Source: Collybiopsis luxurians FD-317 M1
Lineage: Eukaryota; Basidiomycota; Agaricomycetes; Agaricales; Omphalotaceae
Direction of reading: 5' to 3'
Assembly: GCA_000827265.1 (NCBI GenBank)
Contig: KN834749.1
Location: 1,043,500-1,107,499 of the forward strand
Length of the DNA stretch: 64,000 nucleotides
Part shown: positions 22,347-34,778 of the stretch, piece by piece
How the letters are laid out: every line of letters begins with the position of its first letter
How positions within the stretch are numbered: position 1 is the first letter of the stretch
Made by a program: the position numbers and the translations under genes
The notes under the pieces: model-generated
Told to the model about the DNA's origin: nothing
What the model saw: only the letters and a program-made list of their open reading frames with translations
The model's database searches: none

Positions 22347-22733
22347 TTCTTTTACGGAAATGAATCACTTGAGCTTGAGAACCTATATGGGGATTGTTCG
22401 CCAGATGATCAGCACATTAACGTACCTGTGGCTGAATTGACTGATGGAGACGAGTGGGCCATCGTTGGGTTCACCGGGCAGCGCCTTGTATCTGAGTCTT
22501 TTCACACGAAGCTCAGTAGACCATGGGGAAACGGACAATGGACATTAGAGAACCAAAGATCGTTCGAAGTTCCAGCGCGCAATGTCACATCACGATCGCA
22601 ATTGCGTGACATTTTTGAAACGCGACCCTGGTGGCGCTCGGGTCTTTGGGCTACAATTCAGTTGCGCACTCCACAAAGAAAACGCTTTAAAGTTTATGCT
22701 ACTTTTTACGATCCCGGTCTAGTAATACAATAG
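22347..22733 (+). CDS. possible coding exon without a start codon
   Basis: An open frame of 128 codons between a TGA at 22344 and the TAG ending at 22733. Its composition looks like a folded protein (GDEWAIVGFTGQRLVSE, RPWWRSGLWATIQLR, FKVYATFYDPGLVIQ), but it lacks an in-frame ATG near its start. It would need an upstream exon, for example ATG near 22291 spliced from a GTGTGA donor to an AG near 22372, and that acceptor is poor. It could be an exon, a decayed gene or chance. Unrecognised. Confidence 0.3.
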   Translation, partial: FFYGNESLELENLYGDCSPDDQHINVPVAELTDGDEWAIVGFTGQRLVSESFHTKLSRPWGNGQWTLENQRSFEVPARNVTSRSQLRDIFETRPWWRSGLWATIQLRTPQRKRFKVYATFYDPGLVIQ

Positions 22734-22813
22734 GGAATTGCTTCACCTACACAATGCAGTCTCTATTAAGCAAGACGATAATTCAATCAGAAATCCTTAC
22801 ATGTTCCATAATT

Positions 22814-23851
22814 CTAGACGGCGGCCTTCACCCCCATGTTAGCAGCCTGACGATGGATCCTATCGAAGATGTCGTTGAAAGTGGCGACTCTTTTCAGATT
22901 GTGATGAGGGGATGCGAGAGGGTCGACGCAATGAAGGTCAGCATCTACAGGTTTAAAACTTCGAGGCGAGATGACAGACGACATCGAGTCGGCGCGAGGC
23001 CGTAAAAATGGATCATAACGAGGAAGGGGAGTTATATGTTTAGAATTCTGATTCAGATGAGTTATTCCGATCGCCGGAGGGCACTGGGAATTGGGGGGAG
23101 GGATGATGGAGAATTCGTCGCTGATGACCGATTTTAAGGATGGGGACGGCCTTCGGCGCCTTTGAAAATGACTAAGGCCTTTGACTTGCAGGAAACGAAA
23201 GCTACCTATACGGACTGAGCAAAACAATCTTTGAGATGTATTTGTAAAGAGAAAAGACATACTTCGTTCATTTTCCCTTTTCATTGAAAGGTCGTATTGC
23301 ACACTAGCGGCAGAGTCGGTGGAGTTAGACAATCCTCCTCCACACTGGAATCAGTCTTAGTGAGAATGAATGCTAGCGAGCCGTAACATTTACCGACTTT
23401 TTGCACTTCCTTGGAAGAGTATCTTTGCGTGTTCGGGATTACAGCCGATGATATGAGGACCTTTTTGCTCTGAGGACTGGCTTCCAATGCGGCTTTCCTC
23501 ATCTTTGCACGTTCCTGAGCCCTAAGGGCACGATGAATATCTTTCTCTATGTTACTCGCTGTTAATCGAGTATCAGAACACAAAAATCAAGCGGTAGGAA
23601 AGTACGCGTAGGTATTCACCACTGTGACATCCTCCGAGAGGCTGTGGATACACCCTCAGCGATTTTTCCACCGCTGCATTGTACTCCGGGCTGAGGCGAT
23701 CTGCATGTGGGCTGTGGACGACGGATTTTGATGAACGCTTCGTTCTGGGAAGGGGAGTCTGATACCCTTGCAAGCTTAGCGCGTACTGTTGAAGATATGC
23801 GTCGCGGGCGGTGGGCTTGGAAACATAAGAAGGAAGAAAAACATTTAACAT
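22814..23851 (-). CDS. hypothetical protein
   Basis: Four exons: 23620-23851, 23394-23558, 23263-23337, 22814-23205; introns of 61, 56 and 57 nt; 287 aa. The start is the first ATG in frame (MLNVFLPSYVSKPTARDAYL). Exon 2 contains a basic helix (SNIEKDIHRALRAQERAKMR) and the rest is Ser/Pro-rich with a folded-looking C-terminal helix (ATFNDIFDRIHRQAANMG). Intron 2 uses an acceptor GTGTGGAG just after an alternative TTCCAG. Only this choice keeps the frame open. No family recognised. Confidence 0.6.
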
Positions 23852-24184
23852 GACTGTACGATGGGAATGTAAAGGGTGCAAAACAAAGATGAGGAAGCTC
23901 GGCCTTTTCTTCAATCCTCGCCATGCATGACTTCTCACCGCCACACCAGCAAACAATGCAAAAAATATGGACAAAGGAATTTAGCCACATGCCGACGGCT
24001 TAAGAATGGAAAACAAAGGAAAGATAAGACTTCCTTGCTTTGTAACAGTAAACAGAATGTGGCATTGAATTAATCGTCAGACCAAAAAGGATATGTAAAT
24101 TGTTGATAGGGTAGCCTGTAGTGTTCGGTCTGGTCAATCGCCTCCTGACGGGACAAACTTTTACAACTGCAGTTCATAGCTAGC
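23852..24184. other. intergenic
   Basis: 330 bases between two minus-strand genes; upstream region of the gene at 22814-23851. Nothing recognisable. Confidence 0.5.
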
Positions 24185-25199
24185 CTACACACGCGGTAAC
24201 CTTTTACCGCGTATTCTGCTTTTGTTGATCAACAGCCGCACAAACATGAAACTGGTAAGTGCAGAGAGACCAAACCTAGTGCGACTTCATGAATTGCTGG
24301 ATGTCGAAAACAACAGAGGGACTTGCCATGTAATCACGTAAGACAAATGTGCATTTCGCAAGTCCACCGTAGCGGCTCGTCCGACCGGGATGCCTTTTGA
24401 GAGGCAGTAATCTGCTTCACCGGCGTGCCCTTCTGTAATCAATTTAGCAACTCACAAGCAATCTCCAAACTAGACGACGTACCAAAAACTCTCTCAACGA
24501 AGACGGGTTGTACGTTCGCCTGTTCGCCGCCTGCATATGCAGCCATACCGTCAACATCATTCCAGAACCATTTTCTCTCGTCCGGAAGATTGTCTGGGGT
24601 AAATCTATTTCGTATTTGTGAGGTGCGCAGCATGCCAAGGACTTCAACTTCTCCTTCTTCTTTGGAAAAAGACATGTTTTCCGCAAACTCATTGGAGACA
24701 AAACCCCGGTCTACAAGTATAGTCGTACCGTTTTCACGTACTAATGGAGTCACAACTTGAGCGCCATGAACACCTTCTCGAACACGGGGAGTCAGAAGCA
24801 TCGTATGTTCGTGGTCCCATCTTCCGCGGATAAGTACTTTGCGAAAGACAAACTCTGGAATAACGGAAAGACTGCGGGCAGCGCCCAAGTCAGAAATATT
24901 CCAACTGAAATATGCTGACATATTTACTTTATCCTTCTGGGCAATGACAGTGGAGGGAGTTGGAGCTTTTCTTCAAGCTCATCGATGAGATTCACTTTCC
25001 ATTTTAACCGTTGAATCTGCCAGGCTCCTAGAGCAAAAGTGAAGATTGGAATTGTTCCAAGAAGGATGATTGTAGGTGTAATGTAGCTTTCTTTGCGAGG
25101 CTTGTATATGGAAGGAACGTTAGAATATCCATGAATAGGCCGAATTGAGAGTCGAAGGTGTGAGCGGAGTGACCGTGCGGAATGCAAGAAAGGAAACAT
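24185..25199 (-). CDS. SHY1: SURF1/Shy1 cytochrome c oxidase assembly factor
   Basis: Four exons: 24928-25199, 24456-24871, 24327-24411, 24185-24275; introns of 56, 44 and 51 nt; 287 aa. SURF1/Shy1 is a mitochondrial inner-membrane protein needed for heme insertion and Cox1 maturation in complex IV. The sequence shows an N-terminal Arg-rich presequence, TM1 (ILLGTIPIFTFALGAWQ followed by the family signature QRLKWK), LSVIPEFVFRKVLIRGRWDH, ILVDRGFV, and a C-terminal TM after LRNAHLSYVITW (FGLSALTSFMF). Intron 3 (24276-24326) can only be read with a GC donor (TG then GCAAGT), which falls inside the conserved Trp codon of VITW. The gene is divergent from SLA2 with 56 bases between the ATGs. Confidence 0.9.
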
Positions 25200-25255
25200 C
25201 GGCTGTTCGCACGGCTACTGCGTCCGCTGTCGACACAGGATCAATTCTTGCAACC

Positions 25256-28200
25256 ATGTACGCGTACGTCTTGCTAGGCTTTCTGGTAACAATTATCTGA
25301 GAGTTCTATAGGTACAGTAACAAGAAGCGGGGAGCCTTCGATATGGACGAGGAAATTCATTATCCAACGCGACCCGTTGATAAGGACAAGGCAGAGCAGG
25401 AACTCGTCATAAATATCAAGAAAGCAACTAGTCCTGAAGAAAGTGCGCCAAAGCAAAAGCATGTTCGAAGTTGGTTTCAGTTCTCGAGATACTCTTTCTA
25501 CTTTTTGACCAGCTGCTTAGAATGCATCGTCTTCACCTGGGATTATCATTCCTCAATATCTTTCTGGAGTGGTCTACGAGTCCAACCTATTCTATCCGAT
25601 GAAGTTCAGACCTTCAAAGCTCTCATCACCGTTCATAAAGTGTTGCAGGAAGGTCATCCCAACGTATGTCTTGCACCGACCGCCTTTTTTGTTTCTTAAT
25701 GCAGCTTTGCAGACTCTCAAAGAAGCTCATGGACAGACAGCTTGGCTCGAGACTTGTGCCCGTACTGTTGGAAATGACGGGATGAAAGGTGTGTTGTATT
25801 GCTACGAAAGTCAAGTGGTTTCCTTCTCAAGATCGTTCCAGGATACGGCCCATTGATCAGGACATACGTCCAATTTCTTCTCGCTAAACTTCGCTTCCAT
25901 CGTCTTCGACCGGAGTTTAACGGTCTGTTCGAATATGAAGAATACATCACACTCAAGGGAATAGATGACCCAAACGAAGGGTAGGTCCTGTACTTTCATG
26001 TCGCCATCAGTATTCATTTCTTTCCAGTTATGAAACAATATCTGACCTTATGGGCCTACAAGACCAAATCGAATCCTTCCAAAAGATGGTTTTTTCACAC
26101 TTTCGACATTCAACAAATAACGAATGCCGTATCTCCTCCCTGGTCCCGTTGGTGAAAGAAAGTTGGGGGATTTATAGATTTATAACCAGCATGATGCGAG
26201 CGATGTATCGGCGTATGTCCTTGGATTTTTGCTTGACTTAACATAAGTGACATTCCATTTCAGGCACAAACGACGTTGATGCTATGGAACCGCTTCGCCA
26301 ACGTTATGCCTCCCAGCATCACAGTCTTCGGAAGTTTTATTACGAATGCTCCAACCTCAAGTATCTCACCGGCCTGATCAATGTTCCCAAGCTGGGTCAG
26401 GTAATAATACTTTTCGATGTTCATTTACCAACAAATTCATCTATGTTTGTGTCAGGAACCTCCAAATCTCATGGACACAGGTGACGCACCCGATCTACCC
26501 GCTCGCCCCAAAACTGTGGCTCCGAAATCACCCTCGCCTCCACCTGTCCCTACACCTGACACAAATGCTATGAATGAGCAAGTTCGCATGCTCAAAGAGT
26601 ACGAAGAGCAACAGGCTGCATTGCTAGCTGCGAGGGAAGCTGAGGAACGGCAAAGACAAGAGCTCGAGGCTCAACAACAGCGTGAATTTGAGCAGAGGCA
26701 GCGAGAGCAGGCAGAAAATCAACGCCTGGCGCAGGAGCAGCTCATACTTCAGCAGCAACAAATGTATAACAACCAGGCAGCTCAGCAGGTTGCCGAACTT
26801 GAACGAGAGCTTTTGGCGATGCGTGGCCAGTACGAACGGGATCAGATATTCTTGGAGCAGTACGATCGGGTCAGTGTCCTGCTTTCTCTCTGCTGGAACT
26901 TGTCGTTGAATTTGTTTCGTAGAGAGTAAAGGCATTAGAGGCAGAGCTCGCCGGAGTCAGCACAAATGTCAACTCTCAGATGGCTTCTAAGGACGACTTG
27001 ATCAAGCAACTCCAAGACCAGGTTACTCTATGGCGAAACAAGTACGAAGCCCTGGCCAAGCTCTACAGCCAACTTCGTACAGAGCATCTTGATATGCTTT
27101 CGAAATTCAAACAGATGCAGCTCAAGGCAAACTCTGCGCAAGAAGCCGTGGATCGTATGGAGAGAATGGAGAGAGATCTCAAGGCCAAGAATCTTGAGCT
27201 CGCAGATATGCTCCGAGAGCGAGATCGTGCTCGTTTCGATGTCGACCGGCAAAAGTCTTCCCATAAAGAAGAGATGGACCGCCTGAGACGCGAGTTGAAC
27301 TTCGCCAATGAACGCGCTGACGATGCTTCACGTTCAAAAAGTTCAGAGGTGTCCACTGTTTTGCAGAAATACAACCGCCAAATTGGCGAATTGGAGGATT
27401 CTCTTCGTGTACGCCCATTCACGTTTGTTTTGGTCGGTTTTAATAGTGATGTTCCGTGCAGGCCAAGCAAGACCAAATCGACGATTATCTTGCCAAATTG
27501 GACCGGGCCCACGATGAGATGGAGCGCTTACGGGATGAGAAAGATCAGGAGATCGAAGTCTTGAACGCCAGTATCGACTCTACTCTTCACCAGCTCGAGG
27601 ACGCTAAACAGGTACTTCGATTTCCCTTTGTATAACGATTTTAGCCTATTGTGACCTGTCTACAGAACCAAGGTTTGGTAGACGAGACGACCAATGCCCA
27701 AATCGATACTTTGATTCTGGACAACCGTAAAAAGCTGAACGATATCATCGGTAAGCTCCAGTGGATGATATATAGCTAAATAGTCGTGCTTACCTTGTTC
27801 CTTAAGATTCCATTCTTCAAACCTGTGTTCATAAGGTTGATGAGGCCGTTTACGAACTCGAATCCATGACCCAGGCTGGGAACCTCAATAGCACACCCGA
27901 GTATACCTTATCCATGATCGAAAAGGCTACGAATAACGCGAACGAATTCTCAACTATCTACAACCTCTATCTCACTGAAGAGGAAGGTGGAGAGCATGTC
28001 AACGTTATCAGATCAGCCAATGAGTTTGCGCAGTCTTTGGCCGATGTTCTGATCAACACCAAGGGCGTTAGTCGACTGGCTAGTGATGACGATGCGTCTG
28101 ATAAGCTCATTTCGCTGGCTAAGACCTCTGGAGATATTGGTATTCGGATGTTCCTCAATCTTCCATCGTACAAGATAAACCTGCTCAAGCCATCTCAGCG

Positions 28201-29044
28201 CACAGAGATCGCAATACGCAGTAACGGTGAAGTTCGCAGTGCTCTTACAAAACTATCAGAGAGTGTGGATAAACTTATTCCCAAGGGCGCCAAATCAGAC
28301 GCTCTTGCTCGTGCAAATGGTAACATTGGCGATATCGTCGAACACGAGATGAACAGTGCCGCTCGGGCCATTGAAGCGGCGACTCAGCGACTCCAAGAGC
28401 TCATGGCACGCCCCAAGGACACCACTCGTTTCAACGCTGTTGACATTCAAGTCCATGATTCCATCCTGGCCGCCGCCATGGCAATCACCAATGCTATTGC
28501 TCGTCTTATCAAGGCAGCTACCGACTCGCAGCAGGAAATAGTTGCAGAGGGCAAAGGTTCGAGTTCGATGCAGCAATTTTATAAACGTCACAATCGATGG
28601 ACGGAAGGCCTCATTTCTGCTGCCAAGGCCGTTGCGTTTGCCACGAATCTGCTCATCGAGAGCGCGGACGGTGTTCTTTCGGGTACCCACTCTTTGGAGC
28701 AGCTCATCGTAGCCTCGAACGAAGTCGCTGCTGCTACTGCTCAGCTTGTTGCTGCTTCCCGAGTCAAGGCCAACTTTATGTCCAAGACTCAGGAGCGACT
28801 CGAGGTCGCAGCCAAGGCTGTCACTGATGCTTGCAAAGCATTAGTTAGACAAGTCAAGGCCATTGCAGCCAAGCAGACGGAAGAAGAGGCTGTCGACTAT
28901 AAGAACATGGCTACCCTCGAGTTTAAGAGGCGCGAGATGGAACAGCAGGTCGAGATTCTCAAATTGGAGAAGGACCTTGGTGCTGCTCGACGTAGATTGG
29001 GTGCCATGAGACAGGCAGGATATCACACAGAAGAAACGGACTAG
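25256..29044 (+). CDS. SLA2: endocytic adaptor Sla2/End4 (HIP1R family)
   Basis: Twelve exons: 25256-25263 (8 nt), 25312-25469, 25521-25663, 25713-25788, 25842-25980, 26028-26212, 26264-26400, 26456-26869, 26923-27408, 27462-27611, 27666-27750, 27807-29044; 1072 aa. Sla2 links clathrin-coated pits and PI(4,5)P2 membrane to actin. The N-terminal ANTH domain is clear (INIKKATSPEESAPKQKHVR, FTWDYHSSISFWSGL, YGPLIRTYVQFLLAKLRFH). A Gln/Glu-rich coiled coil of about 300 residues follows. The C-terminus is a talin-like I/LWEQ (THATCH) actin-binding module (HDSILAAAMAITNAIARLI, FYKRHNRWTEGLISAAKAV, KTQERLEVAAKAVTDACK). The tiny first exon (MYA, then intron) is inferred; the next ATG at 25343 would also give a functional-looking start. 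Length fits HIP1R/Sla2 proteins. Confidence 0.93.
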
Positions 29045-29386
29045 GAATAGGGAATGGATTACAGCGATGACTTGCAATAAGATGGGGTCACCACATCTAC
29101 ATGTATGATACTACTTATATATCCAATGGTCAGATAATTGTTGCTATTGAAAAAGAAAATGAGGGGTGACAGTTTGTTACCAGTTGCTCCAAATTGAATA
29201 CACGTATGCCAAAAACAGGATGCATGCAAGAAGGGTAAATAAGAATTTAGAGTATGTAGGGCGCTGAACTTCCATCTGTGGATTGAAAAGCAAAGAAACA
29301 ATGGTATGTATAGATAAGAGTATATTTGGCAAATAGAAGATAAGAATAAGAAGATTATTGTGCGGCACATTCGAATCTCGTGAGTC
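29045..29386. other. convergent 3' flanks
   Basis: 340 AT-rich bases between the convergent ends of SLA2 and the Ser/Pro-rich gene. The open minus frame that runs through here is not gene-like. Confidence 0.5.
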
Positions 29387-31738
29387 CTAAAATTGTTCAT
29401 CTTCAGGTTCACTGCGCGCCGAGTCCAAAGACTCTCGAGCAAGATCAAGAAAACTGTCCGCTTGAAAAGCTGGAGGTACTGGAGGTGGTCGCGACTTCTC
29501 GAAGGTAGCATCGTCATCTATATCGAGAAAAGAAGGCTTGCGCATAAGCGAAGAACGGCGATCCACCTTCTCGGACGACAACTTCTTTGTAACCGTTTTG
29601 TTCCTTGGAGGTGGGGACAGAGCTTTCAGTGGCGCTTCAGGGGTGAGGGAAGAAATATCCAAGGTTGGTTGGGGCCGACGAGATCGAGATCGTGGAGGTG
29701 GGGAGAGGCTTACAAAGTCCGGAGAGAGTGTGTTATTCATGGTCGATAGAGTCAAAGAATTCGCAGTAGACGGACGGGGAAGTCGTGGGGTGACCACTCC
29801 TCCACTGCCCATAGAATTACTTCTTGTAGGAGATGGTTGGGGATTGAGCAATCGGGGAGCAATAGGCGTAGAGGATGCACTGTTCGAATTTGAAGCAAAA
29901 GTAGACGTAGAGCCTCTCGATATCTCTCGAGGACGCGAGGACGAAAGCGACTTTTGCACGACCGCTTCGAGCTTTAACATCTCAGCAGGAGACATTATTT
30001 GCTGCGGAGTGTAATCAAAAGTAGAAACTGCTGTCGGGCTTCCAGGAAGAGTATCTGAATACCCCTCGTCCCAAAAGGACGATTTGGTGGTTGAAAACGC
30101 TGTCTTGGGAGAGAAGGAGGACGGCTTTTCGCGCTCAACGCTGAAAACTGACCGAAAATCATCGTCACCGACTGACTCCTGTGAGGTGGAAGGTCTTCGC
30201 ATACTGGAACCAGAAAACAATCTCTTACGGCTTGGCGTTGGCGAACCTACACTAGCTCTTTTCGACTCTGCTCCATCAGATGTGGCTGCGGAACCAGACG
30301 ACTGATGTTTCAATGAAAGCGGCATTGGAGGAAGTGGAATTCTGGGATGGTGGAAAGAACGCTGTTTACGAGGACCCTTGTCTGGGGCATTTTCTGGAGG
30401 TAGCTGGGTTGTTACAGAGATTGACGTAGAAGAGGCCGCTTTCGAAAGTGACTGTTGAGAAACAGCCTTTTTCAGCGTACGAGCCTTATGAAGCGATTCC
30501 GTCAAGTCCTCAACTGCCGCCGGCCGAACGCCTGATTCTCTAGCTTTCTGGCGAGGTATGTAATGCTGATTAGCCAAACCGCCGTCCCTTGACGACCGCA
30601 ATGATGTGGAAGAAGATGAAGCGGAATTTGAGAACCGTAAAGGGTCTACATCCTCATCCTCAATATTGACGGCAGTTGGAGGGGGTGGTAGCTGCTGGTT
30701 GGGTGGTGCGCTGACCGGAAGACCCATTCGTTGAACGGATGGTTGACGAACAATAACACGCGGTGATACTGGAGAGGAAACGGAAGGGGGCAGAGGCGGA
30801 GAAGAGGTGTTAAGAACTATACTGCGTTCGTTCTGCAGGAAATTCGTGCGATGATATAAAGCGGCAGCGTCTGTTAAACCTCGAGCACGCATAGGCGGTC
30901 TGGGTGTAGAAGCAAGATCCGGATGAGAGAGTCTGTTCGTGTCTGTAAGGGTCACAGACGAATTTGACTTTATCATCCCCGGGGGACTGACATGACTTTG
31001 GAGTCGATGACTTTTGTGGCTTACATCTCCCAGAGATTTCCTATATAAATGCTAAGACAAAGATATTCTCCTTAGAATCGAAACTTACTTGTGAGAAAGC
31101 GTCCTTTTCGGATTTTCAGTAATATATATCGAGGACGTGGGACTTAGCGAAGATACCTCGTCCGAGTAGAGGTTGGAATGGGAAGAGGAGGAAGCGTAGG
31201 AAATTCTGCTGACCATCTTATCCTCCAGTCTCTTCGCAAAGTATTCAGGGACGACGCTACTGCCAGAGTAAGCTGACAAGCGGTTTGGGTCAACTGGAGA
31301 ATGGGGAAGAGCCATGCCGCGGGAAGCAAAGGGATCTGCATCTGACAGGGTCAAGAGAGAATTTCGATGGACGGCCGTATCGCGCTGACCGTCTAACGGG
31401 GTCCTTGGTTCCATAGATTCGACCCGGGACCGAGTAGAGGAGACAGATTTGGAAGACGGTCTGTTGGTATATTTTGACGAAGGAGATGGAGATAACGGAG
31501 GGTCAACGGGAGAAGATGGGCTGGTTATTGGGGGGTCCTGAATGGCCAGAGAAGGATGCTTCTTGGATTTAAAACCCATGAAAGAAGTGAGCTTTGTGCC
31601 ATCCTTCTTACTTGAAGAATCCCGGCCGGATTTTTCGGATGAATAAGATGAAGCAAGGTCTTTGCCAGAGCTTTTGGAAGATAACGGCCACCAATTCCGG
31701 GAGGACTCTGAACGAGCGGGCGGGAGGGCGGAGGACAT
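29387..31738 (-). CDS. Ser/Pro-rich disordered protein
   Basis: Two exons, 31089-31738 and 29387-31040, joined by a 48-nt intron; 767 aa. The acceptor ATATAG at 31041 is chosen because it joins the two open frames in phase (SHK then KSLGDVSHK). Almost the whole protein is low-complexity Ser/Pro/Arg with many short SP and RxxS sites, suggesting a phosphorylated scaffold or regulator. A short helix MLKLEAVVQKSL and proline-rich SH3-type patches (RPPPVPPAF, LSPPPRSR) are the only ordered-looking pieces. No catalytic domain or family is recognised. Confidence 0.7.
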
Positions 31739-32151
31739 GGAACAAGGAACGACAAAAGGAAGGTAGACAGTATTAGGAGTACACACAAATTGGACTATTT
31801 CACAAAAGGATTAACTGCGGCCTTCACAAAGCCAGGTCGAACAGCGACAGTATAAGGTCAGAACATGGAAGTTAGAATGAAAATGCGTGGTAAGCTTTCT
31901 CATTCAATCAATAATTGATCACTTTTTCTTTTCCACGAAACACTAATTTACATCTATCTACCGGGTCCGTCCTCCAGCTTGCTCCCCTAACTGTAACCCG
32001 ACCTCCGCACTCACACAGGGGAACCAGGTGGAGTATTGCATCCGTTCCCGGCGGCGACTTATGCGGTCTTTTCGCGCAGTTTTTTTTTCTTCTTTTTTCA
32101 GTCAAATTAAGTAGGTAACATATGTACATACGCACTGTACAACCCGAACTA
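31739..32151. other. intergenic
   Basis: 410 bases between two minus-strand genes. They contain a T-rich stretch near 32080-32100 and no gene. Confidence 0.5.
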
Positions 32152-33098
32152 TCACCCCAATTCAGCCCAAACGTCTTCTACGTCTCTAGTTGACTGCTGC
32201 GCAAGTGGCATGTCTGAAAGAGGCTGTCGCTGTTGCTGCTGTTGATGGTTAGGCTGGTCCGCATCAAACACAATGGGATTGCGGACAAGCGGTCGCCCGA
32301 GCTCAGCGTCTTCTTCCTCGTCACTTTCAATATCAATGTCGAGATGGGTATAACCTGCTCTTCTTGCAGCATTGATGTCAATGGGTTTAGGTCGGGAAAA
32401 TATGGATTGACCGGATCTATCAGAGGTTAGTATAGCTGGCATTGGGCGATCGAACAAACAGGACAAGGACATACTGCCTCATGACGGCTGCGAGACGACT
32501 AAACTGAAGAACGTTTCGCGCAACGAGAAGTAGGGTGTCCAAAATTTCTTCTTCTTTACTGGTAGAGCCACACTTTGCAAACGCAAGGACCAGTAAAGTA
32601 AGCGCACAAAACACTGTCAGAACCAAGTCTACAATGTTAAATGGCGACTTCCAGAATTGCTGCAAGGAACCTGAGGCATTAACTTTACTACAAAACAACG
32701 TGAGCACGTACCCTCCCAAAAGCAATAAATCGAATTCCCACTTCCAGTATCATTGACGTATTAATAATGATTTCAAGAATGTAAAACGCTAGACCGGGAC
32801 AGTCGTCGGTTATACTGAGGACAATCGTCGTAATGGACAGCGCAGCCATTGCAAGGTATAGGATAATATACGTCCGTGAATGGACGAACCGGTTTGCGAC
32901 ACCTTTGGCTATTTCTTGCCGCGTCAGAGCGTAGATGGAACGAGTTGGACTAAACAGAATATTTAACACAACTTGTTGGCCGCCGGAGGGATGAGAAGGC
33001 ATCTCTCACGCGGCGCTGGGTGATTCTTCATGAACATCACGGTTCAAAGGATCTGTTTCCCCGGTTTCGAGGTCGTCTCGAAAGTTATGTTGGGACAT
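32152..33098 (-). CDS. four-TM ion-transport-like membrane protein
   Basis: Four exons: 33010-33098, 32712-32949, 32475-32659, 32152-32416; introns of 60, 52 and 58 nt; 258 aa. Three strong hydrophobic helices (IILYLAMAALSITTIVLSI; LAFYILEIIINTSMILEVGI; VDLVLTVFCALTLLVLAFA) are followed by a fourth amphipathic helix with spaced arginines (TLLLVARNVLQFSRLAAVM). This resembles a stand-alone voltage-sensor or ion_trans module of fungal type. The arginines are not at the strict every-third position of Hv1/Kv S4 helices, so voltage sensing is uncertain. The cytosolic C-terminus is acidic and ends in a Gln-rich stretch. The start 33098 is supported by a good GTGAGA donor that removes the in-frame TGA following exon 1. 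Confidence 0.75.
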
Positions 33099-33249
33099 GG
33101 TGTCGGAATAAGTGAGATTTCATTGGACAAAAAAGGAAATAATAGCGGGTTGCATTGCTTTGCTGACAAATTAATTCAGGTCTCTTCCTGACTCTCATCT
33201 CGTCCTCAATCCGCTTTTCTAGTTTTTACATCGCTCAACTCGTGGAAAA

Positions 33250-34638
33250 ATGGGCGGCGGAGATTTGAACATGAAAAAGTCCTGGCACCCGCTGCTCCTG
33301 AAGAATCAGGAGCGAGTGTGGTTGGAGGAGAAGAAGGCGGTGAATATCACCTAGCTCATTTCTTACAGCGACATACTCATGGATACTCTTCGTTTTTAGC
33401 TTGAGGAAAAGAAGAAGCTCGACCAACTCAGAAAGGAAAAGGAAGAAGAGCGTCAACTCCAGGAGCTCCAACGTCTTCAAGAAGAAAAGACAGGGAAGAA
33501 ACGGACAGAGAAGCTAGAATGGATGTATACGACGCCGGCAGCTGGAAGTTCCCAAAATCCAAACGACCTGGAAGATTATCTACTGGGTAAGAAGAGGGTC
33601 GACAAAATTTTGACTGGTGACGAAAATGCCAAGGTATTTTTTGCTGCCGATTGATAATGAATAAACTTGACAATTCCACCCCAGATTGGCGCTGCTCACA
33701 AGAACTTTATCGCCGTTCAGAACGCCAACACTGCTCGCGATCTTGCTTCCAAGATACGTGAAGATCCTCTTCTCGCTATCAAGCAGCAGGAACAAGCTGC
33801 TTATGAGGCGTTAATGGCTAACCCTCTTCGATTGAAAGAGATGCAAATCCGGAATGGGATCGTTCCAAAAAAGGACAAGCAAGAACGTAAGAGGGAGAAG
33901 GAAGAGAGGCGACGATTGAAAGAAGAAAAAAGGCAGAAGAAGCTTCGTGATCGTTACTCGCGGTCTCCAAGTCCATTGGATGATCGTTACGATGACCACT
34001 ATGACAGTCGGGCCCGCATATCTCATTATGGTGATCGTCGAAATCGCTCTGCCAGTCGGTCCCCACCTCCTTATCCACGTAGAACTCGAAGAGACGACGA
34101 CGTGCGACGTCATAGCCGAAGTCGCAGTCCTAGACGAGATGCCAAGTACACTCGGAACGACAATTCTTCGTCCGATTCACCGCTGGACAAAAGTTCTCGG
34201 GCTAGACCGGGTCGTTCTTATGACCGCAGCAGGTCTCCTACTTCACACCTGGCTAAACGATCTCGAAGCCCAACCATTTCCCGAGACTTGAGATATGAAT
34301 CATATACTCACAAGCGTCCTAGAAGGAGTCCCAGTCCCAATATTCGGCTCCCTGCGCCTCAGAAAACCACCAGCTCTCGTGCTGAAGAAGACCGCGCTGC
34401 CCGGCTAGCCGCTATGACTGCGAATGCTGAAGCGACAAAGGTCGAGCGTCAGGAGCGATTAACAAAGTTATTGGAAAAGGAAAAAGCTGACTTAGCGGCA
34501 GAAGAAGCTGCTCGTTCAAAGTCAAAGGGCATGGGAGGGTTCCTCGGCCAAGAGTCGAAGAAGGTGTTTAGTGGCTCTGGTGGTTTAGAAGAGAGGATTC
34601 GGAGAGGAAGATCTGGTCTGGTCATTGACGCGGAGTAA
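33250..34638 (+). CDS. CWC25: pre-mRNA splicing factor CWC25
   Basis: Three exons: 33250-33339, 33400-33633, 33685-34638; introns of 60 and 51 nt; 425 aa. Cwc25 enters the spliceosome after Prp2 and promotes the first transesterification step. The N-terminus has the Cir_N-type signature [20 protein letters not shown], then a Glu/Lys coiled coil and [12 protein letters not shown], characteristic of Cwc25. The second half carries RS/SR dipeptides and RERK-type charged stretches like SR-related splicing proteins, ending in [12 protein letters not shown]. It is head-to-head with the four-TM gene (151 bases between ATGs). Confidence 0.92.
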
Positions 34639-34778
34639 AGGTTACATTTCTCTCATCACTGACATTCGTAGTTCAACTACGTGGTATATGTACGTGTATT
34701 ATATGCGGTTAAAGTATCGTAGAATGGTCAAAACCAAGTGAAAAATAATTTCATAAGATCTGGCCAAGGCAAAACAAG

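Noticed and set aside
29059..29517. Minus-strand ORF of 152 codons between SLA2 and the Ser/Pro-rich gene
   Set aside because: It is antisense and shadow reading of convergent AT-rich 3' flanks and of the end of the neighbouring coding exon.
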